A stretch of 64,000 bases of DNA from an uncultured Clostridia bacterium (GCA_947625195.1 CANQNK010000004.1:1-64000); one strand, 5' to 3'; counted from the stretch's first letter, positions 1 through 9,596 are shown. The notes: generated by a model not told the origin, from the sequence alone. Program-made: numbers and translations.

Positions 1-552
1 TTGCCGATGCCGAAAGTAAACTACAGCGCCTCAAACAGCGTTGAAAGCGCGCTGAGAATTGAATTTAACAAAGCTTCTGGTGTAAGCGGATATAAGATGC
101 TAATTTCCGATAACAGGAATTTTACCAATGCAAAGTCTATAAAGGGCGGCTCTTCTTTAAGATTTGATTATCTAAAGCCACATACCGCTTACTACCTTAA
201 AGCCTACACCTACAAAAAGATAGGAAATAAATACTATTATTCAGATACTTTAAGCTTTACATACAGCACCAAGGCCTTGCCGAAGCCGAAAGTAAACTAC
301 AACGCCTCAAACAGCGTAGAAAGCGCGTTGAGAATTGAATTTAACAAAGTATCGGGTGTAAGCGGATATAAGATGCTAATTTCCGATAACAGGAATTTTA
401 CAAATGCAAAGTCTGTAAAGGGCGGTTCTTCTTTAAGATATGATTATCTGACTCCGAACACGACCTACTATCTCAAGGCCTATACTTACAAAAAGATAGG
501 CGACAAATATTATTATTCCGATACATTGAGTTTTACATATAAAACAAAGCAG
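1..552 (+). repeat. Tandem 276-bp coding repeat (two FN3-like modules)
   Basis: Positions 1-276 and 277-552 are near-identical at DNA level; both begin TTGCCGA.GCCGAAAGTAAA and differ by scattered substitutions. The near-identity points to a recent in-frame duplication. More copies may lie upstream of the window. Confidence 0.85.
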
Positions 553-1293
553 TCGTTATTTTCAAATCTGTTTTATGTTAAATCCAATTCAGCCATATAC
601 GACAAAAATTACCGGAATATAGGCCGTATTGAGTCAGGAGCGCTTTACAGCGGATATTACAGTTTAAAATACCCCTCTTACGCGGTTTTAAAATTCCGAT
701 ACGGAGAAGTGTTAATAAAAAGAAGTAGCGTGTCTGTTCGCTCAAATGCAAAGATTTTAAGCACTGCAGCGATCGGGCAGTTCGGAGATAAGATAGCCGG
801 ATATTCCGCGTGCGGTCCTGCTGCGGCAAGCATACTAATAAACAGTGAAAAGAATCAAAGCTACAACAAGGATGATCTTATACTGTTTAGTGAAAAGAAC
901 TATTTAAACGATCAGGGCAGCTTAAGAGGCGGAGGCGGTATGACCGCGCCTAAGCTTTTAGAGCTTATAAAAGGCTATTCAAAAGGAAAGTACAGCGCAC
1001 GGAATATTTACGACAGCAACTGCGCTACTATTTTAAAAAAGCAGATTGACAGCGGGCACCGCGCTATAGTCGTAGTACAATACACGTCTTCAATAGTGAC
1101 TCATTATTCTTCCGGCACACATTATGTAGTTGTATGCGGGTACGAATATATAAACGGCACTTTGTATTTCTATTATGCGGATCCATACTATGGAAACGGC
1201 GGCAGAAGCCTTTTAAGAGTATCTGCGTCTATTCTTCAAAGCTCAATAAATATGGTGGTAAGAGAGCCAAAAGCCATAATTGTTTTAAATTGA
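1..1293 (+). CDS. Secreted/surface C39-like cysteine peptidase with fibronectin III-like repeats (5' partial)
   Basis: The reading frame is open to the window edge, so the N-terminus and any signal peptide lie outside. Two nearly identical 92-residue fibronectin III-like modules (residues about 1-92 and 93-184) are followed by a short beta-rich SH3-like stretch (about 190-255) and a C39_2/papain-like peptidase domain. The catalytic triad is readable: Cys271 in the ACGPAAAS motif, His374 in GTHYVVV and Asp394 in YADPYYG. Proteins of this build in gut Firmicutes usually act at the cell surface. The substrate cannot be read from the sequence. No terminator is obvious behind the TGA. Domain calls are by motif recognition; the peptidase call is firmer than the SH3 call. 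Confidence 0.8.
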   Translation: MPMPKVNYSASNSVESALRIEFNKASGVSGYKMLISDNRNFTNAKSIKGGSSLRFDYLKPHTAYYLKAYTYKKIGNKYYYSDTLSFTYSTKALPKPKVNYNASNSVESALRIEFNKVSGVSGYKMLISDNRNFTNAKSVKGGSSLRYDYLTPNTTYYLKAYTYKKIGDKYYYSDTLSFTYKTKQSLFSNLFYVKSNSAIYDKNYRNIGRIESGALYSGYYSLKYPSYAVLKFRYGEVLIKRSSVSVRSNAKILSTAAIGQFGDKIAGYSACGPAAASILINSEKNQSYNKDDLILFSEKNYLNDQGSLRGGGGMTAPKLLELIKGYSKGKYSARNIYDSNCATILKKQIDSGHRAIVVVQYTSSIVTHYSSGTHYVVVCGYEYINGTLYFYYADPYYGNGGRSLLRVSASILQSSINMVVREPKAIIVLN

Positions 1294-1357
1294 AAAACAA
1301 GCGTCAGAATTTTCTAACCGGATTTTCGTTTTAAACTTTGCAATTGCCTTAAAGTCC

Positions 1358-1386
1358 TTGACAATGCCTGGCAAAACTGTTAGAAT
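1358..1386 (+). promoter_or_regulatory. Sigma-A promoter for the lipoprotein-GH26 pair
   Basis: TTGACA (1358-1363), 17-bp spacer, TAGAAT (1381-1386). It leaves a leader of about 118 nt before the ATG at 1511, in which I see no recognisable regulatory structure. Confidence 0.6.
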
Positions 1387-1510
1387 TGTAGCAGTACAAT
1401 TGATGCTTTGATACGGCTATCGTCTGTTCTTATATCTAAAGGCGGTATTACGCGCTTTTGGCGTTTTCGGCAATATTTAAGGTATAGGCTTTTATAATGA
1501 GGTAACCTAA

Positions 1511-2635
1511 ATGTTTCAATCAAAATCAAAACGTTTTTTATGCGCTGTATTGACAGCGGCATTTATATTTGCCGGATGTTCTTCGGAAAAGAGCGTCTCA
1601 AAGCATTCTTCAGACTCATCTGATATTTCTGGAAGCAGTGATATTTCAGATTTTCCTGATGACGATGCGTTACGCGATGATACTCAGCTTGAAACAAATA
1701 ACACATCGGTCGATTCTGATAAAAAAAGCACCAAAACCGCCGCAACTACAAAGGCTACTCTTACGAATGTAGTCACGCGGGAGAATAAGCCTGCTAAGGT
1801 GAGCATAGATGAGTATAGCTACCCGTTTGAGATTTCGGGTTTTGAAAGCGTTGTCTCGTTACCCGACTTTAACGACTTTTTGCAGGAGCTTCAAGACATA
1901 GTAAAGAAATCGGATTTTTCTCTTGCCTTCGCGTATAAAAATACGGATACCGGTGCGGAGATAAATTACAATCAGTATCAGGACTTTATGACCTGCTCGA
2001 CTATAAAGGTGCCGTACGTTAAATCGCTTTTGGAAAACGACGTAAATCTTGAACAAACAATCAAAAAGTGGTCGTCATGGACGGGAGATTCAGGATATAC
2101 CGCCGGCCTTGTAAACGGAACCGAAATAAGCACCAAGGAACTTATGAAAAGAGCCGTTTCCTACAGCGACAACACAGCATATTACCTTTTGAACAGCTAT
2201 TACGGATATTCTCAGTACAATGCCAATCAGTCACGCCTTTCAAATAACTGTTATCTCGGACCAAGCTGGATTTTTACTCATTGCACGGCGGCTGAAATGC
2301 TCAGAAACTACATGGATGTTTGGGAATACATAAATACCGGCAAACACGGATCGTTTTTAAAGGAGATCATGAGTTCCGATGATGTTGATGTAAACACACA
2401 GATACGCTCTGCTTTAGAACCAAAATACACGGTGTGCGAAAAATACGGCTCGGAATTCGGCTCGTGGGGAAATGAGAATCAGTTCCACGACTGTGCAATT
2501 GTATATGCAGAATCTCCGTTCGTGCTTGTCATTTTCACCAATCAAGTTCCGGAAACAGAACAGAGCTCTGAAATATTTAAAAAACTTGCTGTTGTTTTTT
2601 ACAAAATAAACGCAGTCATAAATACTAAAAAATAA
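1511..2635 (+). CDS. Lipoprotein with class A beta-lactamase-like serine hydrolase domain
   Basis: 374 aa. A lipoprotein signal peptide ends at a lipobox (AGC, Cys about residue 23), then a Ser/Asp/Thr-rich linker (about 25-95) and a penicillin-recognising serine hydrolase domain. The active-site motifs are Ser163-x-x-Lys166 (STIK), Ser219-Asp-Asn221 and Lys311-Tyr-Gly313 in place of the usual KTG. Standard class A enzymes also have an omega-loop Glu, which I cannot place, so hydrolysis of beta-lactams is doubtful; a D,D-peptidase, esterase or sensor role is as likely. It would be tethered outside the membrane. The stop is 13 nt before the next gene, whose Shine-Dalgarno overlaps this 3' end, so the two form an operon. 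Confidence 0.8.
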   Translation: MFQSKSKRFLCAVLTAAFIFAGCSSEKSVSKHSSDSSDISGSSDISDFPDDDALRDDTQLETNNTSVDSDKKSTKTAATTKATLTNVVTRENKPAKVSIDEYSYPFEISGFESVVSLPDFNDFLQELQDIVKKSDFSLAFAYKNTDTGAEINYNQYQDFMTCSTIKVPYVKSLLENDVNLEQTIKKWSSWTGDSGYTAGLVNGTEISTKELMKRAVSYSDNTAYYLLNSYYGYSQYNANQSRLSNNCYLGPSWIFTHCTAAEMLRNYMDVWEYINTGKHGSFLKEIMSSDDVDVNTQIRSALEPKYTVCEKYGSEFGSWGNENQFHDCAIVYAESPFVLVIFTNQVPETEQSSEIFKKLAVVFYKINAVINTKK

Positions 2636-2648
2636 GGAGGATCACTGT

Positions 2649-4085
2649 ATGGAGAATTACAAGATTTATTCTATTCATATGGGAAAAGCAAAATGTGCGG
2701 TAGATTTGGGCGACGGCTCTGAGAGAGGAGAATATGTCAATCAGGACTATATTCTGCACAAAATGGGAAGGCCTCACAGAGCAATAAGCCTTATGTACTG
2801 TTACTATCCCTTCGACAAAGAGTGGCCCGGAAGAATTTCTGAGGTTATGAAGGACGCTGACGTGTCGTTTCAGTGGGATTACCCTTACGATGATTACTTT
2901 CCGTACAGGGGCGGCCTTGAGGGCAACACCGATGGCGAGCCGTTTAATTTTATGAGAGATGTAAGACGTCACGGACAGGACGTAATTTTAACGCTTACGA
3001 TTGATCCTAATGTAACAGATGAGCACCTTATCGCGATTGCAAACGACTTAAAACCGTTCGGAAGAATGATGCTTAGAGTCAATCATGAGGCTACCGGCGA
3101 CTGGTTCTCATTTACAAAAAGAGCAACTTATGCGGAGATAGCAGAATTTTACTGCCGCTTTAATAAAATACTGAAGGAGTATGCTCCTAACGTCAAGACT
3201 ATTTTATGCACAGGAGGTGTGGAGGATCCGAGCACCGGAAAAATCGAAAAGGAAGAAGAATTCAAGCAGGCAGTCATCGACACAGATATATGGAGCATAG
3301 ATAAATATATGGCTCTTCACTGGGGCTGGCCTTATGACGTTGCCGAAAAGGGCGGCAACACCTTTAAAAGAGAAAAGGTTGACGACGTATACGACTACAC
3401 AAAGAGGGCGTTTGAGCGATTCAAGGAGCTTAACGACGGCGTGGCAAAGCCAATGGTAATGAGCGAGTTCAATGCCGACGGCGACGTTACCGGTCCTTGG
3501 GATCAGGCGGAAATGGTAAAGGCTTACTGCGACAGGGTTAAAAGAGAAGAGGCTCTTTGGTACACAGGCTTTACGTTTTATCAGTTCAGAGACAGAGGCC
3601 GTCTTGGACTTGAGATAGAAGACCCGAACAATCCGGATGTAGGAATCGAACAGCCAGTTATGAAGACGTATAAAGAGATAATCCACGACGAGTATTTTAT
3701 GCCCGAAATTAAACAGGGCGATGAAGTAACACTTCCCGCTACGCTCCGCTGGGGCGGAAGCGAGGACGCTGAGGGTCTGGCGGTTCCTATTCACTTTGAC
3801 AAAAACCCAACTTTCTGTGAGGTCGTTTTCGACGACGATTCAAACCTTATGATGGAAATAAACGGAAAGTGGTTTTATAAGTCGCCCGAGGCCAAAACTA
3901 TCGACCTTATGTCCGCCTTTTACGAAAAGCCGCTTGACGGCGAGGCGGATCTGACTCTTAAAATATTTGCTCCTCCGGCAAGCGGAGAAAACGATCTGTC
4001 AGCTCCCGATGGACTTTTAAACACCTACACAACGATCGATAAGCTTCCCTTTATAAGAGTAAGGTTTGAGCCCATCGTTTCGTAA
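2649..4085 (+). CDS. GH26-like (clan GH-A) glycoside hydrolase
   Basis: 478 aa, no signal peptide, strong AAGGAGGA site 5' of the ATG. The N-terminal about 330 residues look like a clan A (beta/alpha)8 barrel. Glu147 in RVNHEATGDWF matches the acid/base position (compare RxxHEMNGxWF of GH26 mannanases) and Glu273 in VMSEFNADGD matches the nucleophile. A C-terminal beta-rich region (about 350-478) resembles an accessory domain. Absence of a secretion signal suggests an intracellular enzyme acting on imported oligosaccharide, although its operon partner is an exported lipoprotein. Family assignment rests on the two catalytic motifs and is moderate; substrate is unknown. Confidence 0.6.
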   Translation: MENYKIYSIHMGKAKCAVDLGDGSERGEYVNQDYILHKMGRPHRAISLMYCYYPFDKEWPGRISEVMKDADVSFQWDYPYDDYFPYRGGLEGNTDGEPFNFMRDVRRHGQDVILTLTIDPNVTDEHLIAIANDLKPFGRMMLRVNHEATGDWFSFTKRATYAEIAEFYCRFNKILKEYAPNVKTILCTGGVEDPSTGKIEKEEEFKQAVIDTDIWSIDKYMALHWGWPYDVAEKGGNTFKREKVDDVYDYTKRAFERFKELNDGVAKPMVMSEFNADGDVTGPWDQAEMVKAYCDRVKREEALWYTGFTFYQFRDRGRLGLEIEDPNNPDVGIEQPVMKTYKEIIHDEYFMPEIKQGDEVTLPATLRWGGSEDAEGLAVPIHFDKNPTFCEVVFDDDSNLMMEINGKWFYKSPEAKTIDLMSAFYEKPLDGEADLTLKIFAPPASGENDLSAPDGLLNTYTTIDKLPFIRVRFEPIVS

Positions 4086-4136
4086 GCTTTAAACTTTTAA
4101 GAAGAACGATAAAGCATTAAAACAATAGTATAACGC

Positions 4137-4172
4137 AAAAATCCGTGCAGAAAAACATCTGCACGGATTTTT
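4137..4172. terminator. Bidirectional intrinsic terminator
   Basis: Perfect 14-bp stem (AAAAATCCGTGCAG / CTGCACGGATTTTT) with an 8-nt loop. The A and T runs on the two sides let it serve both the GH26-like gene (+) and the spore protein gene (-), which converge here. Confidence 0.85.
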
Positions 4173-4190
4173 CGTTTATTTAAGATTTAA

Positions 4191-4379
4191 CTACTTAGCT
4201 GAACCTGTCTTGTATGCGTCGATCATCTTCTTAACCATCTGACCGCCTACAGAACCTGCCTCACGAGAAGTAAGGTCGCCGTTATATCCCTGCTTAAGGT
4301 TTACACCTACTTCATTAGCAGCCTCGATCTTGAACTTCTCAAGAGTCTGTCTGCCCTGCTCAGTTGTGATTCCCTTCAT
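4191..4379 (-). CDS. Alpha/beta-type small acid-soluble spore protein (SASP)
   Basis: 62 aa from the ATG at 4379, chosen because AAAGGAGTG lies 6-8 nt upstream; a longer frame start at 4415 has no site. Both family signatures are present: LEKFKIEAANEVGV, carrying the GPR protease cleavage region, and the DNA-binding motif LTSREAGSVGGQMVKKMI. SASPs coat and protect DNA in the forespore, so the organism very probably sporulates. The gene stands alone. Confidence 0.95.
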   Translation of the reverse strand: MKGITTEQGRQTLEKFKIEAANEVGVNLKQGYNGDLTSREAGSVGGQMVKKMIDAYKTGSAK

Positions 4380-4418
4380 CGTTTTCACTCCTTTTTCGTT
4401 TATTTCGGGTTGCAAAAA

Positions 4419-4448
4419 TATTATGTGAAACGATGATTTTTTTATAAG
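4419..4448 (-). promoter_or_regulatory. Possible forespore (SigF/SigG-like) promoter of the SASP gene
   Basis: On the minus strand GCTTA (4448-4444) is followed after 18 nt by CATAATA (4425-4419). This fits the loose forespore sigma pattern (GYWTA / CATNHTA) better than sigma-A and sits about 40 nt before the start codon. The region is AT-rich, so the match is only suggestive. Confidence 0.35.
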
Positions 4449-4499
4449 CGGTAATTTTTATAATAGAATTTTTGTAATATTTTTGTCGCTAGTTAATTT

Positions 4500-5678
4500 T
4501 TATGTCAATTTTTTCTGTTTTATATATTCCATAACTCCCTGTTTAAGTCTTAATAGCCCGTCAATAAGTCTGTCTTTCGGACACGCGATATTTAAACGTA
4601 AAAAGCTTTTTCCGCTTACGCCGTATACACTTCCGCAAGATAGATAAAGACCCGTTTTTGAGCGAATAAATTCAGAGAGTTTATCGGAATCGTCCGAAAA
4701 GTCGGAGCAGTCAAGCCATAAAAGATATGTTGCCTGTGAAGGCACAAGTCTTACTTCTTTCAGCTCTCTTAGTAAAAATTCAGCAGTAATTTTTTTGTTT
4801 TTAAACAGATACTCCCTCAGCTTATCAAGCCATGTGCCGCCCCTTGTAAAAGCTGCTACAGCCGCGTCTACGGCAAATGCGTTTGGCTCTGCGACCTCAT
4901 CGGTATTAAGTCCACGCCATACCTTGTGCCTTAAAAAGCCGTTTGATGCAAATACCGCCGCAGTCTGAATTCCCGCAAGGTTAAAAGTCTTTGTTGGAGC
5001 TATACAGGTTACGCTTATTTCACGGCATGTATCACTCACAGATGCAAATGGAAAATAATCAAGCCCAGGATCGGTTATGTCGCAGTGTATTTCATCAGAT
5101 ACAACAATAACGCCGTACTTTTTGCAAAGTTCTCCTATCTTGCCAAGCGTTTCTTTATCCCATATTTTGCCAATCGGGTTGTGAGGATTGCAAAGTATCA
5201 TAAGAGTTGTCTGTGGATCGGAAAGTTTTTTTTCAAGGTCGTAAAAATCAACACTGTACTCCTTTCCGTCATATAAAAGCGGACTTTCTATAATCTCTCT
5301 GCCGTTGTTTAAAACGCAGTTAAAGAATATGTTGTAAACAGGAGTCTGAATCAAAACCTTCTCCGCAGGTGTGGTAAGCTTTCGCACGATGCTTGATATC
5401 GCCGGAACAACTCCCGTGCAGAAGATAAGAGAATCCTTATTCATCTCAAAGTTGTGCCTTATCTTCCACCAGCTTATATATGCGTCGTACCATTCGTCTG
5501 TAACAACAGAATAACCGAATATTCCGTGCTCTGCTCTTTTGATGATCTCCTCACGCACCTCTGGAGCGGTCTGAAAGTCCATATCCGCCACCCACATAGG
5601 CAGTTCGTTATCCTTTACATCCCACTTAAGAGAGTTTGTATTTTTTCTGTCGACACAGGCGTCAAAATCGTATTTCAT
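4500..5678 (-). CDS. patB: MalY/PatB-type PLP-dependent C-S lyase / aminotransferase
   Basis: 392 aa from the ATG at 5678, preceded by GGAGGAC. A fold-type I class I/II aminotransferase of the cystathionine beta-lyase branch. Lys230 in APTKTFNLAG is the Schiff-base lysine (Lys233 in E. coli MalY), SDEIHCDI supplies the Asp that holds the pyridine ring, and the C-terminal FLRLNIACP carries the carboxylate-binding Arg. The N-terminal WVADMDF is typical of the MalY/PatB group. The expected reaction is release of pyruvate, ammonia and homocysteine or H2S from cystathionine or cysteine. It is not linked to other methionine genes here. No dedicated promoter is clear. Confidence 0.88.
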   Translation of the reverse strand: MKYDFDACVDRKNTNSLKWDVKDNELPMWVADMDFQTAPEVREEIIKRAEHGIFGYSVVTDEWYDAYISWWKIRHNFEMNKDSLIFCTGVVPAISSIVRKLTTPAEKVLIQTPVYNIFFNCVLNNGREIIESPLLYDGKEYSVDFYDLEKKLSDPQTTLMILCNPHNPIGKIWDKETLGKIGELCKKYGVIVVSDEIHCDITDPGLDYFPFASVSDTCREISVTCIAPTKTFNLAGIQTAAVFASNGFLRHKVWRGLNTDEVAEPNAFAVDAAVAAFTRGGTWLDKLREYLFKNKKITAEFLLRELKEVRLVPSQATYLLWLDCSDFSDDSDKLSEFIRSKTGLYLSCGSVYGVSGKSFLRLNIACPKDRLIDGLLRLKQGVMEYIKQKKLT

Positions 5679-5820
5679 AAAAGTCCTCCGCAAAGTAGGG
5701 CATTGCCCCGTCATTAAACAAGCGACTCCTTAGGGTTTTAACGGGAGCAAAATATCTCCCGCTGAAAAACTGATATTTAACTTCCGCTTAATAGGCGAAA
5801 ACACAAAGCCGCGTTTTATT

Positions 5821-6726
5821 TTATCCTACCGACTTTTTTGTGCAGGATATTTTGCATCTGCACTTATCTTCGTCACTTTCCTGCCTGCAAATGATTTTCG
5901 TTTTCTCAGGATCTACCTTATCCTTTTCAATGATGAGCTCTGAAATTTTATCGGCATGGATTACTCCGCTTGAGGGGTTGAGCACGCTGTCCACTGTTCC
6001 CACTATGTCGGCGTCAACGGTAGAATACTCAAACGCCAGAGTGGTATTTATCAGCTTACAGTTTTTCATAACAAGGTTTTCTATGTAGCACAATCCCTGG
6101 AGGCTCTCGATGGTGCAGTTTATAAATGTGAGGTTTTTTGCGTTCCAGCCGAGATATTCTCCGGAAATGAAAGAGTCATATACGGTTATGTCTTCACTGT
6201 TCCAGAAAGCGTCCTTAGACAAAAGCTTTGAGTTTCTGACAACTACGTTTTTTGCTCCGTCAAAAGGATAGTTACCGTAAAGAGTGAAATCACTGACCGT
6301 CATATTCTTACTGTTCATTGCAAAGTAATCTCCCTTTGCGGTAACGCTCTGCATATCAACACCGTCACAGATCCACAAGGTTTCAGCTGCGTTTGGAAAG
6401 GAAACATTTGTAAGCTTTACCCTGCTGCATCGGCGAAAATTCTTCGGCGCATCAATGTTTGAATCTGTTACGCTGATATTATCGGTATACCAGACTCCCG
6501 CTCTTGCACCTTCAAACCACGTACAGTTTTTCACAATTATATTCTTTGAATACCACAGCGGGTATTTCCATTTAAACATACTGTCAAAAAGCTCTATATT
6601 GCCGCTTTCCTTAAGAGGCGATTCACCGTCCGCAAATACGGTATCATATATTCTCAGGTTCCTGCCCTGAAATAAAGCTCGCTCACCGGTAAAAACCTTC
6701 TGACAAACCTCTTCCATAACACTCAT
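5821..6726 (-). CDS. DUF3737 right-handed beta-helix protein
   Basis: 301 aa with regularly spaced short strands (xVKNCTxF, xVTDSNI, xVRNSKL, xFINCTI, xMKNCKL) that form a pectate-lyase-like parallel beta-helix; the pattern matches DUF3737. There is no signal peptide. Catalytic residues cannot be assigned. It lies 158 nt downstream of the GH127 gene on the same strand and may be co-transcribed, which would fit pectin or arabinan handling, but DUF3737 proteins also occur outside such loci. Confidence 0.8.
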   Translation of the reverse strand: MSVMEEVCQKVFTGERALFQGRNLRIYDTVFADGESPLKESGNIELFDSMFKWKYPLWYSKNIIVKNCTWFEGARAGVWYTDNISVTDSNIDAPKNFRRCSRVKLTNVSFPNAAETLWICDGVDMQSVTAKGDYFAMNSKNMTVSDFTLYGNYPFDGAKNVVVRNSKLLSKDAFWNSEDITVYDSFISGEYLGWNAKNLTFINCTIESLQGLCYIENLVMKNCKLINTTLAFEYSTVDADIVGTVDSVLNPSSGVIHADKISELIIEKDKVDPEKTKIICRQESDEDKCRCKISCTKKSVG

Positions 6727-6883
6727 TCAATCAACTCCCCAAAGCCTGCTTACTTTAAAAATCATACCCGATTATGTTCTGTCTGCAATAAATATTTTAC
6801 CATATTTGCGGCGCTTTGTCAATAAACCGGTCTCTTATACAAATATGAGCAGAGCTTTAAAAAACCCTGCTCGTATACGTTTA

Positions 6884-8788
6884 TTATATATCGTCAAGCC
6901 ATACCCGCATCTGATTTTCACCTCTGTTGCCCCAGGTGTAATAGGGCACCGCTATGGCAAAGGTGTCTGTTTCGTTTGGCGGAGTGTCGCTGTAAAGAGA
7001 GTCTGCGGTCTTTCTCCTTACAGCTTTTACCGATAGCTTTACCGTGTCTTTTAAGATCTCATCATCTGATTTAAAGGCTTTTACCTCTCCGCCTCTTTTA
7101 AGCGCAAGAGAAAGCACATCCCCACCGTTATCTACCCCCTCAAAGCAGTAGACAAGCGGTCCTCTTAAAAGGCACACCTTTCCGGTCAGCCGCGCCACTC
7201 TGGATGAAGCCCAAACAAACCTGGGTTCTAAGTCAAGGGACAAGGTAACGCAATCTCCGTCGTTTACATTAAGAAACACATATCCGTTTTGCTTTTTAAC
7301 GTAAGTATTTTTTTCGTTGATTGACAAACCAAAGCTTTTGCTCCAGCCTGGTATTCTTATCGACAGCGCGCCGCCCTTCTTAACCTCGTATTGAACGGTA
7401 AAACCGTAGGGATAATCAGTTTTGCAGACGAGACTTACGCCGTTTTTAAAGTTCACCTCTCCCGAAGCAAACATATGACAAAACGCAGTATCGTCATTTT
7501 CGCCGTAGGCGTATTTGCCAAATGATGAAATAAGCCTTGCGGCGTTCGGCGGACAGCACGCGCAGGCATACCAGCCCGGGCGCTGAGTAAGGGCGTGCCG
7601 GTAAGCACTTGCGACGCCTGAAATTCCCGGAACGACCTCCAGCGGATTCACATAGAAAAATCTCTTGCCGTCAAGCTGTATTCCAGCCAGCACGGTATTA
7701 TAAAACGCCTGCTCCATAACATCTGCATATTTTGAGTCTATTTCGTATTCAAGCATACGGGAAGCAAAAAACATAAGCCCTACGGACGCGCAGGTCTCTG
7801 CATAAGCTGTGTCACCCGGCAGGTCGTAATCAACGCTGAAAGCTTCTCCGTGAACTGTAGAGCCTATTCCTCCGGTTATATACATTCGCTTTTCGGTTAT
7901 GCTTTCCCATAGACGTTTGCAGGCGTCAAAAAGCTTCTTGTCATTAGTCTGGGAAGAAAGGTCCGCCATTGCGGTAAAAAGGTAAACGGCTCTGACTGCG
8001 TGTCCTACCGCGTCGGTCATATCACGAACGGGGACTCCGCTTTGCTGATAGTCGTTGTCGTTTGCGTTATTTCCCCAAACAGTCCAGCTTCGGTTCTGAG
8101 TCTCTTTCTTATAGTAGTCGGGATCTGTTCCTCTTTTGTTTATAAAGTGCTCTGCGAGCTCAAAGCAGTGTTTATTTCCTGTAAGACGGTACATCTTCAA
8201 AAGCGCAAGCTCTATCTCCGGGTGACCGGGAAAGCCTTCGTGTCCGTCCGTTATAAATACCTTGTATATATGCTCGGCGTTGATTAGCATTGATTTTAAA
8301 AGCTTATTCTTGCCGGTCGCCTCATAATAGGCACAGGCAGCTTCCATCATATGCCCGGCGCAATAAAGTTCATGCGCCTCCAACAGATTTGTCCAGCGCT
8401 TATCGCGGTCTTTTATGGTAAAATACGTATCCAGATAGCCGTCTTTTTCCTGTGCGGCGACGATTTTGTCTATAAGTCCGTCGCAGAGCTTTTCAAGCTT
8501 TTTGTCCGGAAAGTTTACAAGCGAATATGCCGCCGCCTCGATCCACTTCGCGGCATCGCTGTCCTGAAACACCTGTCCGTAAAAGCCGTCGCCTGCTTCT
8601 TCACCATTTAGCGCTCTTGCCGCATTTTCAAAGTTTTTTACAACGTGGCTTTTTTCAGCGCCCCTTGCCTTATCGTTTAAGACCGAATACTGATACGGAA
8701 TCACCGTATCCTTTATGAGTTTCTGATACTTTTTTATAAATCCGTCCGCTTTGTATGCGGACTGTCTGATTTGATTCTGTATTTTCAT
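6884..8788 (-). CDS. GH127 beta-L-arabinofuranosidase-like glycoside hydrolase
   Basis: 634 aa, full length for GH127, no signal peptide, so probably cytoplasmic. The zinc/thiolate centre of the characterised Bifidobacterium enzyme HypBA1 (Glu338, Cys340, Cys417, Cys418) is conserved with the same spacing as Glu331 and Cys333 (AETCAS) and Cys411-Cys412 (ACACCPPN). The nucleophile would be Cys411. The (alpha/alpha)6 barrel core spans about 30-440 and a beta-sandwich follows. It should release L-arabinofuranose from short beta-arabinosides of plant hydroxyproline-rich glycoproteins or pectin side chains. The ATG at 8788 is preceded by GGGGGAAAG. Confidence 0.9.
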   Translation of the reverse strand: MKIQNQIRQSAYKADGFIKKYQKLIKDTVIPYQYSVLNDKARGAEKSHVVKNFENAARALNGEEAGDGFYGQVFQDSDAAKWIEAAAYSLVNFPDKKLEKLCDGLIDKIVAAQEKDGYLDTYFTIKDRDKRWTNLLEAHELYCAGHMMEAACAYYEATGKNKLLKSMLINAEHIYKVFITDGHEGFPGHPEIELALLKMYRLTGNKHCFELAEHFINKRGTDPDYYKKETQNRSWTVWGNNANDNDYQQSGVPVRDMTDAVGHAVRAVYLFTAMADLSSQTNDKKLFDACKRLWESITEKRMYITGGIGSTVHGEAFSVDYDLPGDTAYAETCASVGLMFFASRMLEYEIDSKYADVMEQAFYNTVLAGIQLDGKRFFYVNPLEVVPGISGVASAYRHALTQRPGWYACACCPPNAARLISSFGKYAYGENDDTAFCHMFASGEVNFKNGVSLVCKTDYPYGFTVQYEVKKGGALSIRIPGWSKSFGLSINEKNTYVKKQNGYVFLNVNDGDCVTLSLDLEPRFVWASSRVARLTGKVCLLRGPLVYCFEGVDNGGDVLSLALKRGGEVKAFKSDDEILKDTVKLSVKAVRRKTADSLYSDTPPNETDTFAIAVPYYTWGNRGENQMRVWLDDI

Positions 8789-8861
8789 TTCTTTCCCCCT
8801 ATACGGTATTTAAAATATAATACCATATAAAGGAATGTTACACAAGCGGTTCTTGTATAAA

Positions 8862-9407
8862 TTATGTATTCTTTTTCCTGAAAACAAGTTTGAACACAGT
8901 GCGTATAAGCGGTTGAATGAAAAACAGCTGTGTGAAAAACGCAAACGGAAGATTAAAGCAAACGAGTCTGAACCAGTTTGCAATAAGCGTTATTATATCA
9001 AAGCCAGAGTAAAACGGATAATAAATCACAGCCGCAATAAGGCTCATAGCTGGACACATAATTGCAACCGTTGCGCAGATGATTGCAGTTTCAAACATAA
9101 CCGGATGTGTTTCTTTTATATCAAAAACCTTGCTTGCAAGCTTAAAGGAACCCGGACTTCCGATAATCATTTCAAGGATATAAGCAAACGCAAATTCTAT
9201 AATTACCACAGCCCATATAGGCATATAGTTACCGAACATATACACACCGCCCTGAGTGTTTATGGCATCTATCACACTTGTCTTGTTGTTGGCAAGCATT
9301 ATCGCCGAGCCGTTTACTACGTAAAGACTGTAAAAGACGTAAGCGTGAACCGTAACTAACACCGTTAAAAACGCATACAACATTTTCTGAAACTGATTTG
9401 TTGGCAT
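8862..9407 (-). CDS. Tandem DUF2798 membrane protein
   Basis: 181 aa from the ATG at 9407 (CAGGAGGAC just upstream). Four hydrophobic segments at about 8-30, 60-82, 100-125 and 140-165. The N-terminal QKMLYAFLTVLVTVHAYVF and the second half resemble two DUF2798 units, each with two membrane helices. Function unknown. It stands alone between the GH127 gene and the divergent mnmA. Confidence 0.75.
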   Translation of the reverse strand: MPTNQFQKMLYAFLTVLVTVHAYVFYSLYVVNGSAIMLANNKTSVIDAINTQGGVYMFGNYMPIWAVVIIEFAFAYILEMIIGSPGSFKLASKVFDIKETHPVMFETAIICATVAIMCPAMSLIAAVIYYPFYSGFDIITLIANWFRLVCFNLPFAFFTQLFFIQPLIRTVFKLVFRKKNT

Positions 9408-9596
9408 AACTAAGTCCTCCTGAATCTGCACAAAAAAAACACACGGCTCTTTGCAAATCGATTATGGCGTACCGTAATCAGATTTACACGCAAAGCGCAA
9501 CATGTGTCGTTCATAATGTGCTATTTGATTTACCCATGTATTTTATCAAAGAAAAGTAGTTTTGTCAAGAACTTTTCAAAATAATCTTCAACACTA

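Noticed and set aside
1511-2635. Antibiotic-resistance beta-lactamase
   Set aside because: SxxK and SDN are present but KTG is KYG and no omega-loop Glu could be placed; the lipoprotein build and GH partner do not suggest resistance.
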